A DNA stretch of 64,000 nt, from the NCBI GenBank assembly GCA_020442165.1, contig JAGRKV010000052.1, positions 1 to 64,000 of the forward strand. Direction: 5' to 3'. Made by a program: the position numbers and the translations under genes. The stretch comes from Hyphomicrobiaceae bacterium (GTDB taxonomy: Bacteria > Pseudomonadota > Alphaproteobacteria > Rhizobiales > Hyphomicrobiaceae). How positions within the stretch are numbered: position 1 is the stretch's first letter; each line of letters opens with the position of its first letter. This document shows positions 52,825 through 63,373 of the stretch, piece by piece. The notes beneath the pieces are model-generated. The model had not been told where the DNA came from and ran no database searches. It saw nothing but the letters and a program-made list of their open reading frames with translations.

Positions 52825-53484
52825 ATGCGTATTATCAAACTCGATTTGCCCGCGATATATCGCTCGGCGGATCCGGAGATTTCACTGGTATCGGACGAAA
52901 TTCGCCGTCAGCTCTTCAGCGAGTTGCAGCGGATGGACTACGAGATTTCAGAATATGTTCGTCAGCGCGCGGCAGCCTACCTGCCGCCGACCTACTCGGT
53001 GTTCGCGCGCACGCAACTCAGGCCGGAAAAGACCGGTGCCGTGACCGAGCTGTGGATCGTCGATCCGACCGTGCGCTGGCCGGCCGGCTTGCTGACGCGG
53101 TCGGCGTGGAAGCTGTTCGTGCCGATACTCGCCAATGTCGTTCGCGACACGACCATGCAGCGCTTTCCGAACATCGAAGTGGAGATGCAGGAGAAGGACG
53201 CGCGCGTTTCAGTGCTGGCGCCGACGCGGAGCTGGCGCGATCCCGTGATCTTGTCGACCGGCGTGTTCCTGCTGACGACGCTGCTGTGGCTCTTCATCGT
53301 TCCGCTGGTTCGTCCGGGACCAACCGCCGTCAGCGGGCCGGTATCAGCCATTGGATCGCTGGCTCCGGTGGCGGGAAGGCCGTCGTTGGTCCATCAGGGC
53401 TATCTTGCCGAGGAACCCGTAACGGAGCCGCAGGATCGTGCGGCGAGGGTGCCAAGGTCAGCTTTAACCGATCGCGGTCGCTAA
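52825..53484 (+). CDS. Hypothetical single-helix membrane protein between metH halves
   Basis: About 219 residues. The N-terminal part is soluble (LQRMDYEISEYVRQRAAAYLPPTYSVF) and followed by a basic region. A single membrane helix lies at about residues 139-160 (ILSTGVFLLTTLLWLFIVPLV), and a Pro/Ala/Val-rich C-terminal tail follows. I recognise no family. ATG 52825 has GGGGGA 8 bases upstream; the frame opens at 52801. Its place between the two metH halves in the same direction suggests co-transcription, but no role in methionine synthesis is evident. Confidence 0.65.
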   Translation: MRIIKLDLPAIYRSADPEISLVSDEIRRQLFSELQRMDYEISEYVRQRAAAYLPPTYSVFARTQLRPEKTGAVTELWIVDPTVRWPAGLLTRSAWKLFVPILANVVRDTTMQRFPNIEVEMQEKDARVSVLAPTRSWRDPVILSTGVFLLTTLLWLFIVPLVRPGPTAVSGPVSAIGSLAPVAGRPSLVHQGYLAEEPVTEPQDRAARVPRSALTDRGR

Positions 53485-53695
53485 GCGGCGCGCGGTCGGG
53501 TTCACACACACCTGCCAATTCAGAGTCACACGACGTTTCCGCCGCCGCGCCACCTGCCGTTGCGGGCGGGCGGAGCGTGCCTTCACTGGCGTCGAGCCCC
53601 GGGCGGTTGTGCTTCGGGCTGGGCTGGTGCGCGGGCCATCGACACCCTGTGCCGGCTGGAAACCACACATTCGCTAGAGCAGAATCGAGAACGAG

Positions 53696-56392
<2,697 letters not shown>

Positions 56393-56540
56393 GCGCCAGA
56401 AGCCTTAGTGTTGAAAAACACCGAGTTGTTGGCGCGCCTGCTGTGCCGGACAGCTTTTGCACAGGCGTCATCGACCCTGGTGTTCTCTTGTGCTAGGCGG
56501 AGCGAGGTGCTGTACAACCTATTCTGCGGGGAGGGGCTTC

Positions 56541-56879
56541 ATGGTCGGGCATCTCGTACTGGTGGTGCTGCAATTCATTGCGGCCTGGTTCGCCGCCCCC
56601 ATGGTGTTGGGCCATATTCCGGTTACCGGACATCTGCAGACCTTCGTCCACGCTGGTCTCTATGCCGTCGTGGTGTGGATCGTAGGGCTTGTGGGCTGCT
56701 TTGCGCTGAGGGATGTGCGCATGCCCTCGACGCGAACGCTTGCCGCGGCACTGGTGTGCGCGATGATTGGTGCGGCTTTGATGTTGGTGCCGCAGCTTCT
56801 TGCCGCAATTCCCTTTAAGTTCCCGCCGCTCTACCTTCCTCTCTTCGGCGCCATCATCGGATATTTCCTGCGACGCTAG
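56541..56879 (+). CDS. Small membrane protein, three or four helices
   Basis: A 112-residue hydrophobic protein starting MVGHLVLVVLQFIAAWFAA, with predicted helices at about 3-22, 34-55, 67-88 and 92-110. GGGGAGGGG lies just before ATG 56541. No family is recognised. It is preceded by metH and followed, 63 bases on, by another small membrane protein gene. Confidence 0.68.
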   Translation: MVGHLVLVVLQFIAAWFAAPMVLGHIPVTGHLQTFVHAGLYAVVVWIVGLVGCFALRDVRMPSTRTLAAALVCAMIGAALMLVPQLLAAIPFKFPPLYLPLFGAIIGYFLRR

Positions 56880-56942
56880 GGATGTGCCGGTGAACTTGGC
56901 GCGGCACATCGCATTCAAGCAGAGAGGGAGTATTTTTTGCGG

Positions 56943-57167
56943 ATGAGCTTTCTGGATCAGGTCCCGTGGTCGATCGCTATCATCGGCGCATTGACGTTGG
57001 GATTGGCGCCGTTCTTCCCTGAACCGCATATTTGGGAAAAGCTGAAAATGCTTTCGCGCGGTACTCTCGTTCGGCCGATCGACATCTTCGATCTGCTCTT
57101 GCATTCCGCCCCCTGGGCGTTGCTGATCGCCAAATCGGTGCGCGCAGCGTTGATGAAATCACTCTGA
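56943..57167 (+). CDS. Small conserved membrane protein (PEPHxxEKLxML type)
   Basis: A 74-residue protein with two membrane helices. Between them is the conserved block APFFPEPHIWEKLKMLSRGTL, followed by RPIDIFDLLLHSAPW. Proteins with this pattern are widespread in proteobacteria and have been annotated loosely as RND transporter-related; no function is proven. GAGGGAG lies about 15 bases before ATG 56943, and TTG 56937 is a possible earlier start. Confidence 0.75.
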   Translation: MSFLDQVPWSIAIIGALTLGLAPFFPEPHIWEKLKMLSRGTLVRPIDIFDLLLHSAPWALLIAKSVRAALMKSL

Positions 57168-57492
57168 TCGTTGCTGCTGGTTGCTGAGTGTCGCGGCAAG
57201 GTGGGTTTTGCCCGTCAAGCGCTACACCACTTCACGGGGCCGGTCAGGCGTTTGCCATTGCCGGCAAAGGCATGAGTGCTGGAACAACAAAAAAGGCGCG
57301 GACAATGCCGCGCCTTTCGATCTAGACCGTTCCCGGAGAACCCTGCTTAGGTAGTTCGGTTCCGGTCCCTTCACGTTTCGGGAGTGGGGGTGCAGTTCTC
57401 CCGAGACGATGCTTCAAATGTCTTCTGCAAAACTCCCGTTACGCCACAAATTCAAGGAGTGTCACGGCGCTGTGGCAAATCGCGGAACGGCA
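57168..57492. other. Intergenic region with terminator and palindrome
   Basis: About 325 bases. A bidirectional terminator-like hairpin (57292-57317: AAAGGCGCGG with CCGCGCCTTT) lies about 125 bases after the small membrane protein gene. A second imperfect inverted repeat at 57374-57408 (CGTTTCGGGAG with CTCCCGAGACG) is of unknown use. No gene was seen between them. Confidence 0.6.
57292..57319. terminator. Bidirectional terminator-like hairpin
   Basis: Perfect 10-base stem AAAGGCGCGG (57292-57301) with CCGCGCCTTT (57308-57317) and a 6-base loop. It has A-rich and T-rich flanks, so it can end transcripts from the small membrane protein gene (+) and from tiny protein 3 (-). Confidence 0.75.
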
Positions 57493-57576
57493 CTAGATCA
57501 TGCCGAACACGACTGCAGCGAGGAAGACGAATGACATCATCGTCGCGAGCACGTTCAATCTCGTTCTGATTTCCAT
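57493..57576 (-). CDS. Tiny single-helix membrane protein 3
   Basis: A 27-residue ORF on the minus strand, beginning MEIRTRLNVLATMM and continuing as a hydrophobic helix that ends VVFGMI. It has a near-perfect ribosome site (AGGAGG, 5 bases before ATG), better than many larger genes here. It has the same design as the two tiny proteins near 46-47 kb, a charged N-terminus followed by one hydrophobic helix, but shares little exact sequence with them. Confidence 0.62.
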   Translation of the reverse strand: MEIRTRLNVLATMMSFVFLAAVVFGMI

Positions 57577-58139
57577 CGTTGCCTCCTACCTTGGGTTGCC
57601 GACCGATTCGTGTCGGGCGGTCCGGCGCAAATACCCTGGCCGTTGGGAACGTGACGTTTTGGGGGAAGGTGTCACGATGGCGCAACGTTAGATGCGACAA
57701 TGGTCGGATGCCAAGTAAAAACGTCGCTGCGTCGCGAAGCGTTTTCAGAGGTTCCAGGCATCGCCTCTTGGCAACACTGTCCGTTTGCGCACAGGACACA
57801 TATTCGCGTCTTATGATGTTTGCGCTAGACCTTGGCGGGGCGAGATTTTCCGGCCTGAATGATATTCGTTACTGCTAATATAGATTGTGATTATGCCGTT
57901 TTAACCCTTGTGCAGTGCGAAGACTTCGGTTGCATTTTTCTGTTCTTGACGGCGCGTGATGGGTGCCGGCTTTGTGGCGAGGCCGTGGCTGCCTGCTGGC
58001 GGATGTAAGGCGGCGGTTGCCATTGGCTCTGACAACTCGACGAATCGCCAGGATTTACGGTTCTGCTTGCCGCGCCCTATGCTTCCGGGCGCGAGCGTCA
58101 TGGCTCCCGAGACATCAGACAACGAGGAGAATCCTGAAA
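57577..58139. other. Intergenic region upstream of the quinone oxidoreductase-like gene
   Basis: About 563 bases. The AT-rich stretch at 57850-57905, which includes TAATAT and TTGTGATTATG, is the likely promoter region of the gene at 58140. No convincing gene or RNA was seen. An AAAACG...CGTTTT inverted repeat spans about 57718-57745. Confidence 0.45.
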
Positions 58140-59126
58140 ATGCAACGCTTTAAGGCTTTGCTGGCGAGCAAGACTGAAACGGGATCGAATATCGCCTGGA
58201 CCGAACTTGGACGCGACGACCTCATGGAGGGTGATGTCCTGGTCCGCGTCACGCATTCAACGATCAACTACAAGGACGGGTTGGCGTTGACGGGCAAGGC
58301 GCCGATCATCCGGAAGTGGCCACTCATCCCAGGCATCGATTTCGCCGGAGAGGTGCTCGAGTCGGCCGATCCGGAGTTCAAGCCTGGCGACGGCGTAATC
58401 CTCAATGGATGGGGCCTCGGGGAAACGCATCACGGCGGCTATGCGCAGCTCGCCCGCGTCAAGGGCGGGTGGCTGGTCAAACGTCCCCAGGCGTTCAGTG
58501 CGGCTGAGACGATGGCAATCGGAACGGCTGGGTACACGGCGATGCTGTGCATCCTGGCGCTTGAGGAGCATGGCGTGACGCCCGCATCCGGCCCGGTACT
58601 GGTGACGGGAGCGGCCGGCGGTGTCGGCAGCGTGGCGGTGTCCGTGCTTGCCAAGCTCGGGCATCACGTCATCGCGTCGACTGGCAGGCCGGAGGAAAAA
58701 GCCTTCCTGGAAGGGCTGGGTGCCAAGGAGATCATCGCGCGCGATGAACTTTCCGGAACGCCGCGGCCGCTCGGCAAGGAGCGATGGGCGGGTGTTGTCG
58801 ATGTTGCTGGCTCCAATACGCTTGCCAACGCGATCGCGCAGACCAAGCTGCACGGAGCGGTGGCAGCCTGCGGTCTGGCGCAGGGCATGGATCTCAATAC
58901 GTCTGTTGCCCCGTTCATTCTGCGCGGTGTGACGCTTGCTGGTATCGATAGCGTGATGGCGCCCAAGGCCCGCCGCGTGATCGCGTGGGAGCGGCTTGCC
59001 AAGGATCTCGACAAATCGAAGCTCGCGGCGCTGACGGTGACGAAGCCGATCGCCGAGGTGCAGGCGCTTGCCCCGGATATTATTGCCGGCAAAGTGCGGG
59101 GACGTATCGTGCTTGAAGTCGACTGA
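58140..59126 (+). CDS. acuI: Acrylyl-CoA reductase (AcuI/YhdH family quinone oxidoreductase)
   Basis: NADPH-dependent medium-chain dehydrogenase/reductase without zinc, about 328 residues. YhdH/AcuI proteins reduce acryloyl-CoA to propionyl-CoA. Motifs: NYKDGLALTGKAPI and PLIPGIDFAGEV near the start, GWGLGETHHGGYAQ, the NADPH loop VTGAAGGVGSVAVSVL, and VIASTGRPEEKAFLEGLGA. ATG 58140 has GAGGAGA upstream and starts the conserved N-terminus; the frame is open from 57963. Together with scpB elsewhere in the window, it hints at propionyl-CoA metabolism, but the two are 54 kb apart. Confidence 0.88.
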   Translation: MQRFKALLASKTETGSNIAWTELGRDDLMEGDVLVRVTHSTINYKDGLALTGKAPIIRKWPLIPGIDFAGEVLESADPEFKPGDGVILNGWGLGETHHGGYAQLARVKGGWLVKRPQAFSAAETMAIGTAGYTAMLCILALEEHGVTPASGPVLVTGAAGGVGSVAVSVLAKLGHHVIASTGRPEEKAFLEGLGAKEIIARDELSGTPRPLGKERWAGVVDVAGSNTLANAIAQTKLHGAVAACGLAQGMDLNTSVAPFILRGVTLAGIDSVMAPKARRVIAWERLAKDLDKSKLAALTVTKPIAEVQALAPDIIAGKVRGRIVLEVD

Positions 59127-59193
59127 AGGGCGATCTCTCAGACAGAGCGCGGCGTGAGGAATCCGGATTGGCAAACCAGCCTCGTGGCTCGGC

Positions 59194-59739
59194 TCAGTAG
59201 AGCTGCTTGCGCAACAAGATCTCGGTTTCGTTGTCGCTGATAAGGCCCGGCATGTTGGCAATCGGCGTGAAGCCGTGGTGCTGATAGAGTCGAAGACCGC
59301 CCTCATTGAAGGCGGACGTGACCACGAACTGGTTGCGTTCGCCTTTGCTGCGCGCTGTTGCGTCGAGCCAGTCGAGTGCGGCGCTGCCGATGCCACGGCC
59401 TTGATGGGCAGGCAGTACGGCCAGCAGGTTGAGGTAGGTGCCAAACATCCAGCCGAGCTTCAAAGTCATGATGCCCGCGACGAAATCGCCGTCGAGCAGC
59501 AGGTATCGCGGCGCTGTCTCATGAACCGGACGAAGTGAGGCTGTCATGCGTTCGACGCTGAAGGCATAGCGTTTCCACGGGTCCATGGCGGCGAGAGCGG
59601 ATGCGATGGCTGTTTCTGGCTGCTGAGGTAGGGGAGCTATAATCTGCTCAAGCGAAACACACGCTCCGCTGCGCAAAGGCAACAGGGCGACTGGCAAGAG
59701 GCAATCGCGCCTGGAGAGTTGGATCGCATCGCTCATCAT
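59194..59739 (-). CDS. GNAT-family N-acetyltransferase
   Basis: A 181-residue acetyl-CoA-dependent N-acetyltransferase. The acetyl-CoA-binding loop VLPAHQGRGIGSAALDWLD and the C-terminal NEGGLRLYQHHGFTPI are typical of the superfamily. The acceptor is unknown. It is on the minus strand, converging on acuI, and may be co-transcribed with the polysaccharide deacetylase gene upstream (75 bases away). Confidence 0.85.
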   Translation of the reverse strand: MMSDAIQLSRRDCLLPVALLPLRSGACVSLEQIIAPLPQQPETAIASALAAMDPWKRYAFSVERMTASLRPVHETAPRYLLLDGDFVAGIMTLKLGWMFGTYLNLLAVLPAHQGRGIGSAALDWLDATARSKGERNQFVVTSAFNEGGLRLYQHHGFTPIANMPGLISDNETEILLRKQLY

Positions 59740-59814
59740 CTTGTCGTGTGCGATAGGGGCACTGGGCTCTGCGCATAGCGTAGCGAAGCTTGCTGCCGGC
59801 TGCTGATGTTGCTG

Positions 59815-60927
59815 CTAGGGCTTCGACAGGGATGGTTTCCACGAGCCCGACGTCTTGGTGGCGGTGGTGTGTCGGCCCGCCTTGTCCGCCGGCTTCTTAT
59901 GACGGAAGGCGGTGGCGAGATTGTCGTAGCGGTCGGTATCACCAGGCTTCAGATTGTAGCAGGTCTGGACGATCTCGGGTTCGCCAGCGGCGAGGAGTTC
60001 GCTGACGGTGACAAATTCATATCCCTTCGCCTTGAGCTGCGGAATGGCAAGCGGGAGTGCTTCGGCGGTGTGGAAACCACGACCGTTGGCGTGGCCAATA
60101 ACAATGGAGCCGGGGCGGGTAGATTTCAGAATTTCCCCGGCGATGGCCTTGGCCGATTGGCCGGGTGTTGGATCGCCAGTCGAGACATCCCATTGGATGA
60201 CTTTCAGACCGGCATCGTTGACAGCATCCAGTGCTGGCTGATTGCAGGCTCCGAAGGGAAAACGGAACAGCGACATCCGCGCAGGTACGAGCTGGAATTG
60301 CCTTGCCGCCTTGCTTGCGCACGAACTTGCCGCGAAATTCTCGCGGATCGACTCGTATGCCCGTTGGGGTGCTGCGATCTCGTCGGTCAGCCGCGCACCG
60401 CTGAGGAGGCGCAGGTTGCGGTGGGCCGCCGAGTGATTGGCGATCTCGAACAAGGGATCGGCCATGAGCTGGCGGGTGCGCGTCTCGTGCGAACGCAGCC
60501 ATTTGCCGCCGACAAACAAAGTGGCCTTCACACCCTCGCGCCGCAGGTAGTCGATGATGGCGCCATCGTAACCGGCGATCTCCCCTGGCTGTTCGCACAG
60601 ATCGAGCGTGAGCGCGACCAGCTTGCGGCCGGGCGGGAGTTTGACGCGGCGGATGGCGCCGCGCAGGCTTGCTGGAAGCGGTGTGAATGACGCCAGCGGA
60701 CGCGCTGGTTCCGCGCGATCGAAACCGCGCTGGCCTTTTCGCGGCTGACGTTCTTCGGGGCGGGCGGCGAGGTCGGCGGGAGAAAAGCAGCTTTGCAGGA
60801 GTTCGCCGCTGCCATTGCCTTGCTGGTTGCCAGCGCCTGCGGCCCAGGCCTGCTGGGATGCTATTGCGCCGGTGAGGGCTGCGCCAGCGATGCATAAGCT
60901 CAATCGAACGTATTGGCGCCGCTTCAT
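59815..60927 (-). CDS. Secreted polysaccharide deacetylase (CE4 family)
   Basis: A 370-residue exported enzyme. A signal peptide (1-29, ending AWA) precedes a linker rich in Pro and Arg, then the NodB-homology domain: VALTLDLCEQPGEIAGYDG supplies the catalytic Asp in a divergent motif 1, EIANHSAAHRNLR gives the two His ligands, and FRFPFGACNQ the next motif. VIGHANGRGFHTAEAL matches the last motif. It probably removes N-acetyl groups from a cell-wall or surface polymer. The C-terminal 45 residues are basic and likely unstructured. Confidence 0.87.
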   Translation of the reverse strand: MKRRQYVRLSLCIAGAALTGAIASQQAWAAGAGNQQGNGSGELLQSCFSPADLAARPEERQPRKGQRGFDRAEPARPLASFTPLPASLRGAIRRVKLPPGRKLVALTLDLCEQPGEIAGYDGAIIDYLRREGVKATLFVGGKWLRSHETRTRQLMADPLFEIANHSAAHRNLRLLSGARLTDEIAAPQRAYESIRENFAASSCASKAARQFQLVPARMSLFRFPFGACNQPALDAVNDAGLKVIQWDVSTGDPTPGQSAKAIAGEILKSTRPGSIVIGHANGRGFHTAEALPLAIPQLKAKGYEFVTVSELLAAGEPEIVQTCYNLKPGDTDRYDNLATAFRHKKPADKAGRHTTATKTSGSWKPSLSKP

Positions 60928-61298
60928 GGTGTCTTTGGTTCCATGTTGGTTGCATGTTCCCGATGGTGCCTCTTAGCACTGCGCGCGGGGATCGGATATG
61001 CCGCTGCGGCAACGTGTAGGGCAACGTGGTTTATGCTGACGCGCGGGGGCCGAGAGGGGTGCGCGTCGGGCTGGTAATTGCCCCGAAAGTCTGTGTCTGG
61101 TTATGGGCAATATGGCCAAATTCACGGCAATCACGGCCTTTTTCCGTGCCTTGCCATGCGTCGTCGTTTAGATTGGGACTAGATTGACACCCCGCCACAC
61201 GCCAATTACCCCGTGTGGCAGACTTGGCATGCAAGCGTGTGAGCAGATTGCCGGAAACGGTTTTTTGTTCGGCGCGTGCAGCTTGAAGGAGAACCGCA
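60928..61298. other. Divergent intergenic region upstream of cysE
   Basis: About 371 bases between the deacetylase gene (-) and cysE (+). I see no gene, RNA or strong hairpin. It must hold both promoters. Confidence 0.4.
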
Positions 61299-62138
61299 AT
61301 GGCGCAGAGCCGCACATCCCCGGGGCCGCGCGGAGTCGTCGAGACCATAGACCCAATCTGGCAGGCCATCCGCTCGGAAGCAGAGGCCGCGATGCAAGAT
61401 GAGCCGGGCCTTGGCAGCTTCTTTTTCGCGACCATTCTGGCGCACGATACGCTTGAGGAAGCGGTTGGGCATCGTCTTGCGCGCCGGCTCGACAACGCCG
61501 ACGTCGATGTGCATCTTATCTCCCGCCGGTTCCAACAGGTTCTGGAGCGCAATCCGGATCTGGGGGCAGTGTTCCGTGCCGATCTCGCCGCCGTTCGCGA
61601 TCGCGATCCGGCATGCAACCGCTACATCGAGCCGCTGCTCTACTTCAAAGGCTTCCATGCACTGACGACACATCGCTTCGCTCATGAGCTGTGGGCGCAG
61701 GGCTATCGCGATTTTGCATTCTTCCTGCAGAGTCTGGGTTCGCAGTTCTTCAGCGTCGATATTCATCCGGCCGCCCACTTCGGCATGGGCATCATGCTCG
61801 ATCATGCGACAGGCTTCGTGGTTGGCGAAACCGCGGTGATCGGTGACAACTGCTCGTTCCTGCATGGCGTGACGCTGGGCGGCAGCGGGAAGGTTACAGG
61901 CGACCGTCATCCCAAGCTTGGCAACAACGTGTTGATCGGGGCAGGCGCCAAGGTTCTCGGCAACATTCAAGTGGGCAATTGCTCACGGATTGCCGCGGGT
62001 TCGGTGGTGCTGGCGGACGTTCCGGCCAACACGACGGTCGCGGGTGTGCCTGCGCGTGTCGTGGGGTCTGCTGGCTGTTCAGAGCCGGCACGCAACATGG
62101 ATCAGGGTCTGGGCCCGGGCGATTGCGGTTGCACCTAG
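61299..62138 (+). CDS. cysE: Serine O-acetyltransferase
   Basis: Makes O-acetylserine, the carbon skeleton for cysteine synthesis. It has 279 residues. The N-terminal helical domain has DPIWQAIRSEAEAA. Left-handed beta-helix hexapeptides follow with the active-site block SVDIHPAAHFGMGIMLDHATGFVVGETAVIGDN. The LHGVTLGGSGK motif is typical of CysE. An unusual C-terminal tail after PARVVG contains four Cys (GCSEPAR..GDCGCT). Cysteine-feedback binding usually involves the C-terminal region, so the tail may matter for regulation. A GAAGGAGAA ribosome site precedes ATG 61299. Confidence 0.95.
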   Translation: MAQSRTSPGPRGVVETIDPIWQAIRSEAEAAMQDEPGLGSFFFATILAHDTLEEAVGHRLARRLDNADVDVHLISRRFQQVLERNPDLGAVFRADLAAVRDRDPACNRYIEPLLYFKGFHALTTHRFAHELWAQGYRDFAFFLQSLGSQFFSVDIHPAAHFGMGIMLDHATGFVVGETAVIGDNCSFLHGVTLGGSGKVTGDRHPKLGNNVLIGAGAKVLGNIQVGNCSRIAAGSVVLADVPANTTVAGVPARVVGSAGCSEPARNMDQGLGPGDCGCT

Positions 62139-62140
62139 GG

Positions 62141-62171
62141 CGCGATCACTTTTGATGAAAATGGGATCGCG
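62141..62171 (+). terminator. Weak hairpin after cysE
   Basis: CGCGATC (62141-62147) pairs with GATCGCG (62165-62171) around a 17-base loop and is followed by TTCTATCTTCTT. It is a possible weak terminator or a Rhizobiales intergenic palindrome. Confidence 0.35.
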
Positions 62172-62354
62172 TTCTATCTTCTTGATTGGAGCATGTTTTT
62201 CACGCTGAACTGCTCGTCACTTCAGCGAAACAGGCTCTAGGACGCATTTGAGTGGCTCGCGTGTGGATGACGAACTAAGCATCCGCGTGCCAAAACCAAT
62301 TGGTGGAACTGCAAGTCTCGCAGCTCCGCATGGACGATCTGGAGCATTTACAAC

Positions 62355-62570
62355 GTGACCAAGGACGAACTGGCCCGCCTGCAGAGCTATCTGCGAAAGA
62401 CATTCGGTGCAGCAAGCCTCGAGGTGAAAGCGCAGCCGAAAAAGAACGACATGGCTGAGATCTTCATCAACAACGATTTTGTCGCCACGCTCTATCGCAT
62501 CGAGGAAGATGGCGAGATCGAATATCAGCTGCAGATGGCGATCCTGGAAATGGATCTGGAAGAGGCGTGA
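62355..62570 (+). CDS. DUF3126 family protein
   Basis: A 71-residue cytoplasmic protein of the DUF3126 family, small proteins largely confined to alphaproteobacteria. It contains LRKTFGAASLEVKAQPKKNDMAEIFI and ends YQLQMAILEMDLEE. GTG 62355 is the start, with GGAG 11 bases upstream. It has no known function. The gene order cysE - DUF3126 - gamma-carbonic anhydrase-like is compact and on one strand. Confidence 0.85.
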   Translation: MTKDELARLQSYLRKTFGAASLEVKAQPKKNDMAEIFINNDFVATLYRIEEDGEIEYQLQMAILEMDLEEA

Positions 62571-62701
62571 GGCCTGGTGCGGGAGCGTAACGCTCTTCGT
62601 GCCGACACTTTGATGATCCGCTAACACCCAAAGCGGAGCCCATCTGCCGCTCCCGTTGCCGGTGATGCGGACCGGCAATCCATCCATCCAAGAGGTTGGT
62701 G

Positions 62702-63235
62702 ATGACTTGCTACTCTCTCGGCGATGTTCGTGTGCGCACGCCTGAAAGCGGCCGCTACTGGATTGCGCCCAACGCGGTCGTGATTGGCAATGTTGTGCTA
62801 GAAGAAGATGCCAGCGTCTGGTTCGGCACGAGCATCCGGGGCGACAACGAGGAAATCCGTATCGGCAGGGGATCGAACATTCAGGAAGGATGCGTGCTGC
62901 ACACAGATCCCGGCTATCCGATGATGATAGGGCCGGGCGTCACCGTTGGGCACATGGTGATGCTGCACGGTTGTCGCATCGGTGCGCAGTCGTTGATCGG
63001 GATAGGCTCGATCATACTCAACGGTGCGGAAATCGGCGAAGGCTCCCTCATCGGAGCCAATACGCTCATTCCGGAAGGCAAGGTGATCCCACCGCGGTCC
63101 ATGGTTCTGGGTTCGCCAGGGCGGGTGGTGCGTGAATTGTCGGAGGAGGATGTGGCGCGGTTCAGCCAAGCGGCGGTGCGCTACGTCGAAAATTGGCAGC
63201 GGTTCAAGGCGCAGCTGCAACCGCAGGGCGACTGA
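62702..63235 (+). CDS. Gamma-carbonic anhydrase-like hexapeptide-repeat protein
   Basis: A 177-residue left-handed beta-helix protein of the YrdA/PaaY/gamma-CA family. Hexapeptide repeats run from [23 protein letters not shown] through [26 protein letters not shown]. The probable metal-ligand His are in VLHTD (first) and [12 protein letters not shown] (second and third). Family members bind zinc; many are inactive as carbonic anhydrases and have acyltransferase or scaffold roles. ATG 62702 follows AGAGG; TTG 62696 and GTG 62699 are possible. Confidence 0.88.
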   Translation: MTCYSLGDVRVRTPESGRYWIAPNAVVIGNVVLEEDASVWFGTSIRGDNEEIRIGRGSNIQEGCVLHTDPGYPMMIGPGVTVGHMVMLHGCRIGAQSLIGIGSIILNGAEIGEGSLIGANTLIPEGKVIPPRSMVLGSPGRVVRELSEEDVARFSQAAVRYVENWQRFKAQLQPQGD

Positions 63236-63373
63236 GACGTTGGCAATCGGCCAGAACGGAACTCAAACAGCCTCGATGATCTCAGTTGGGTGCAGCGATT
63301 GTAACCGTGAAGGTTTCAGCAAGGGGCGCGAGCACTGTTACAGTCCCGCGCAGACCGGCATTCCTTGTTCGAC

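Noticed and set aside
53485..53695. Cobalamin riboswitch before the second metH half
   Set aside because: Only 211 bases are available, and I could not find a B12-box-like sequence.
58257..59444. 395-codon open frame opposite acuI and the GNAT gene
   Set aside because: Shadow frame spanning two genes; no motif and no ribosome site.
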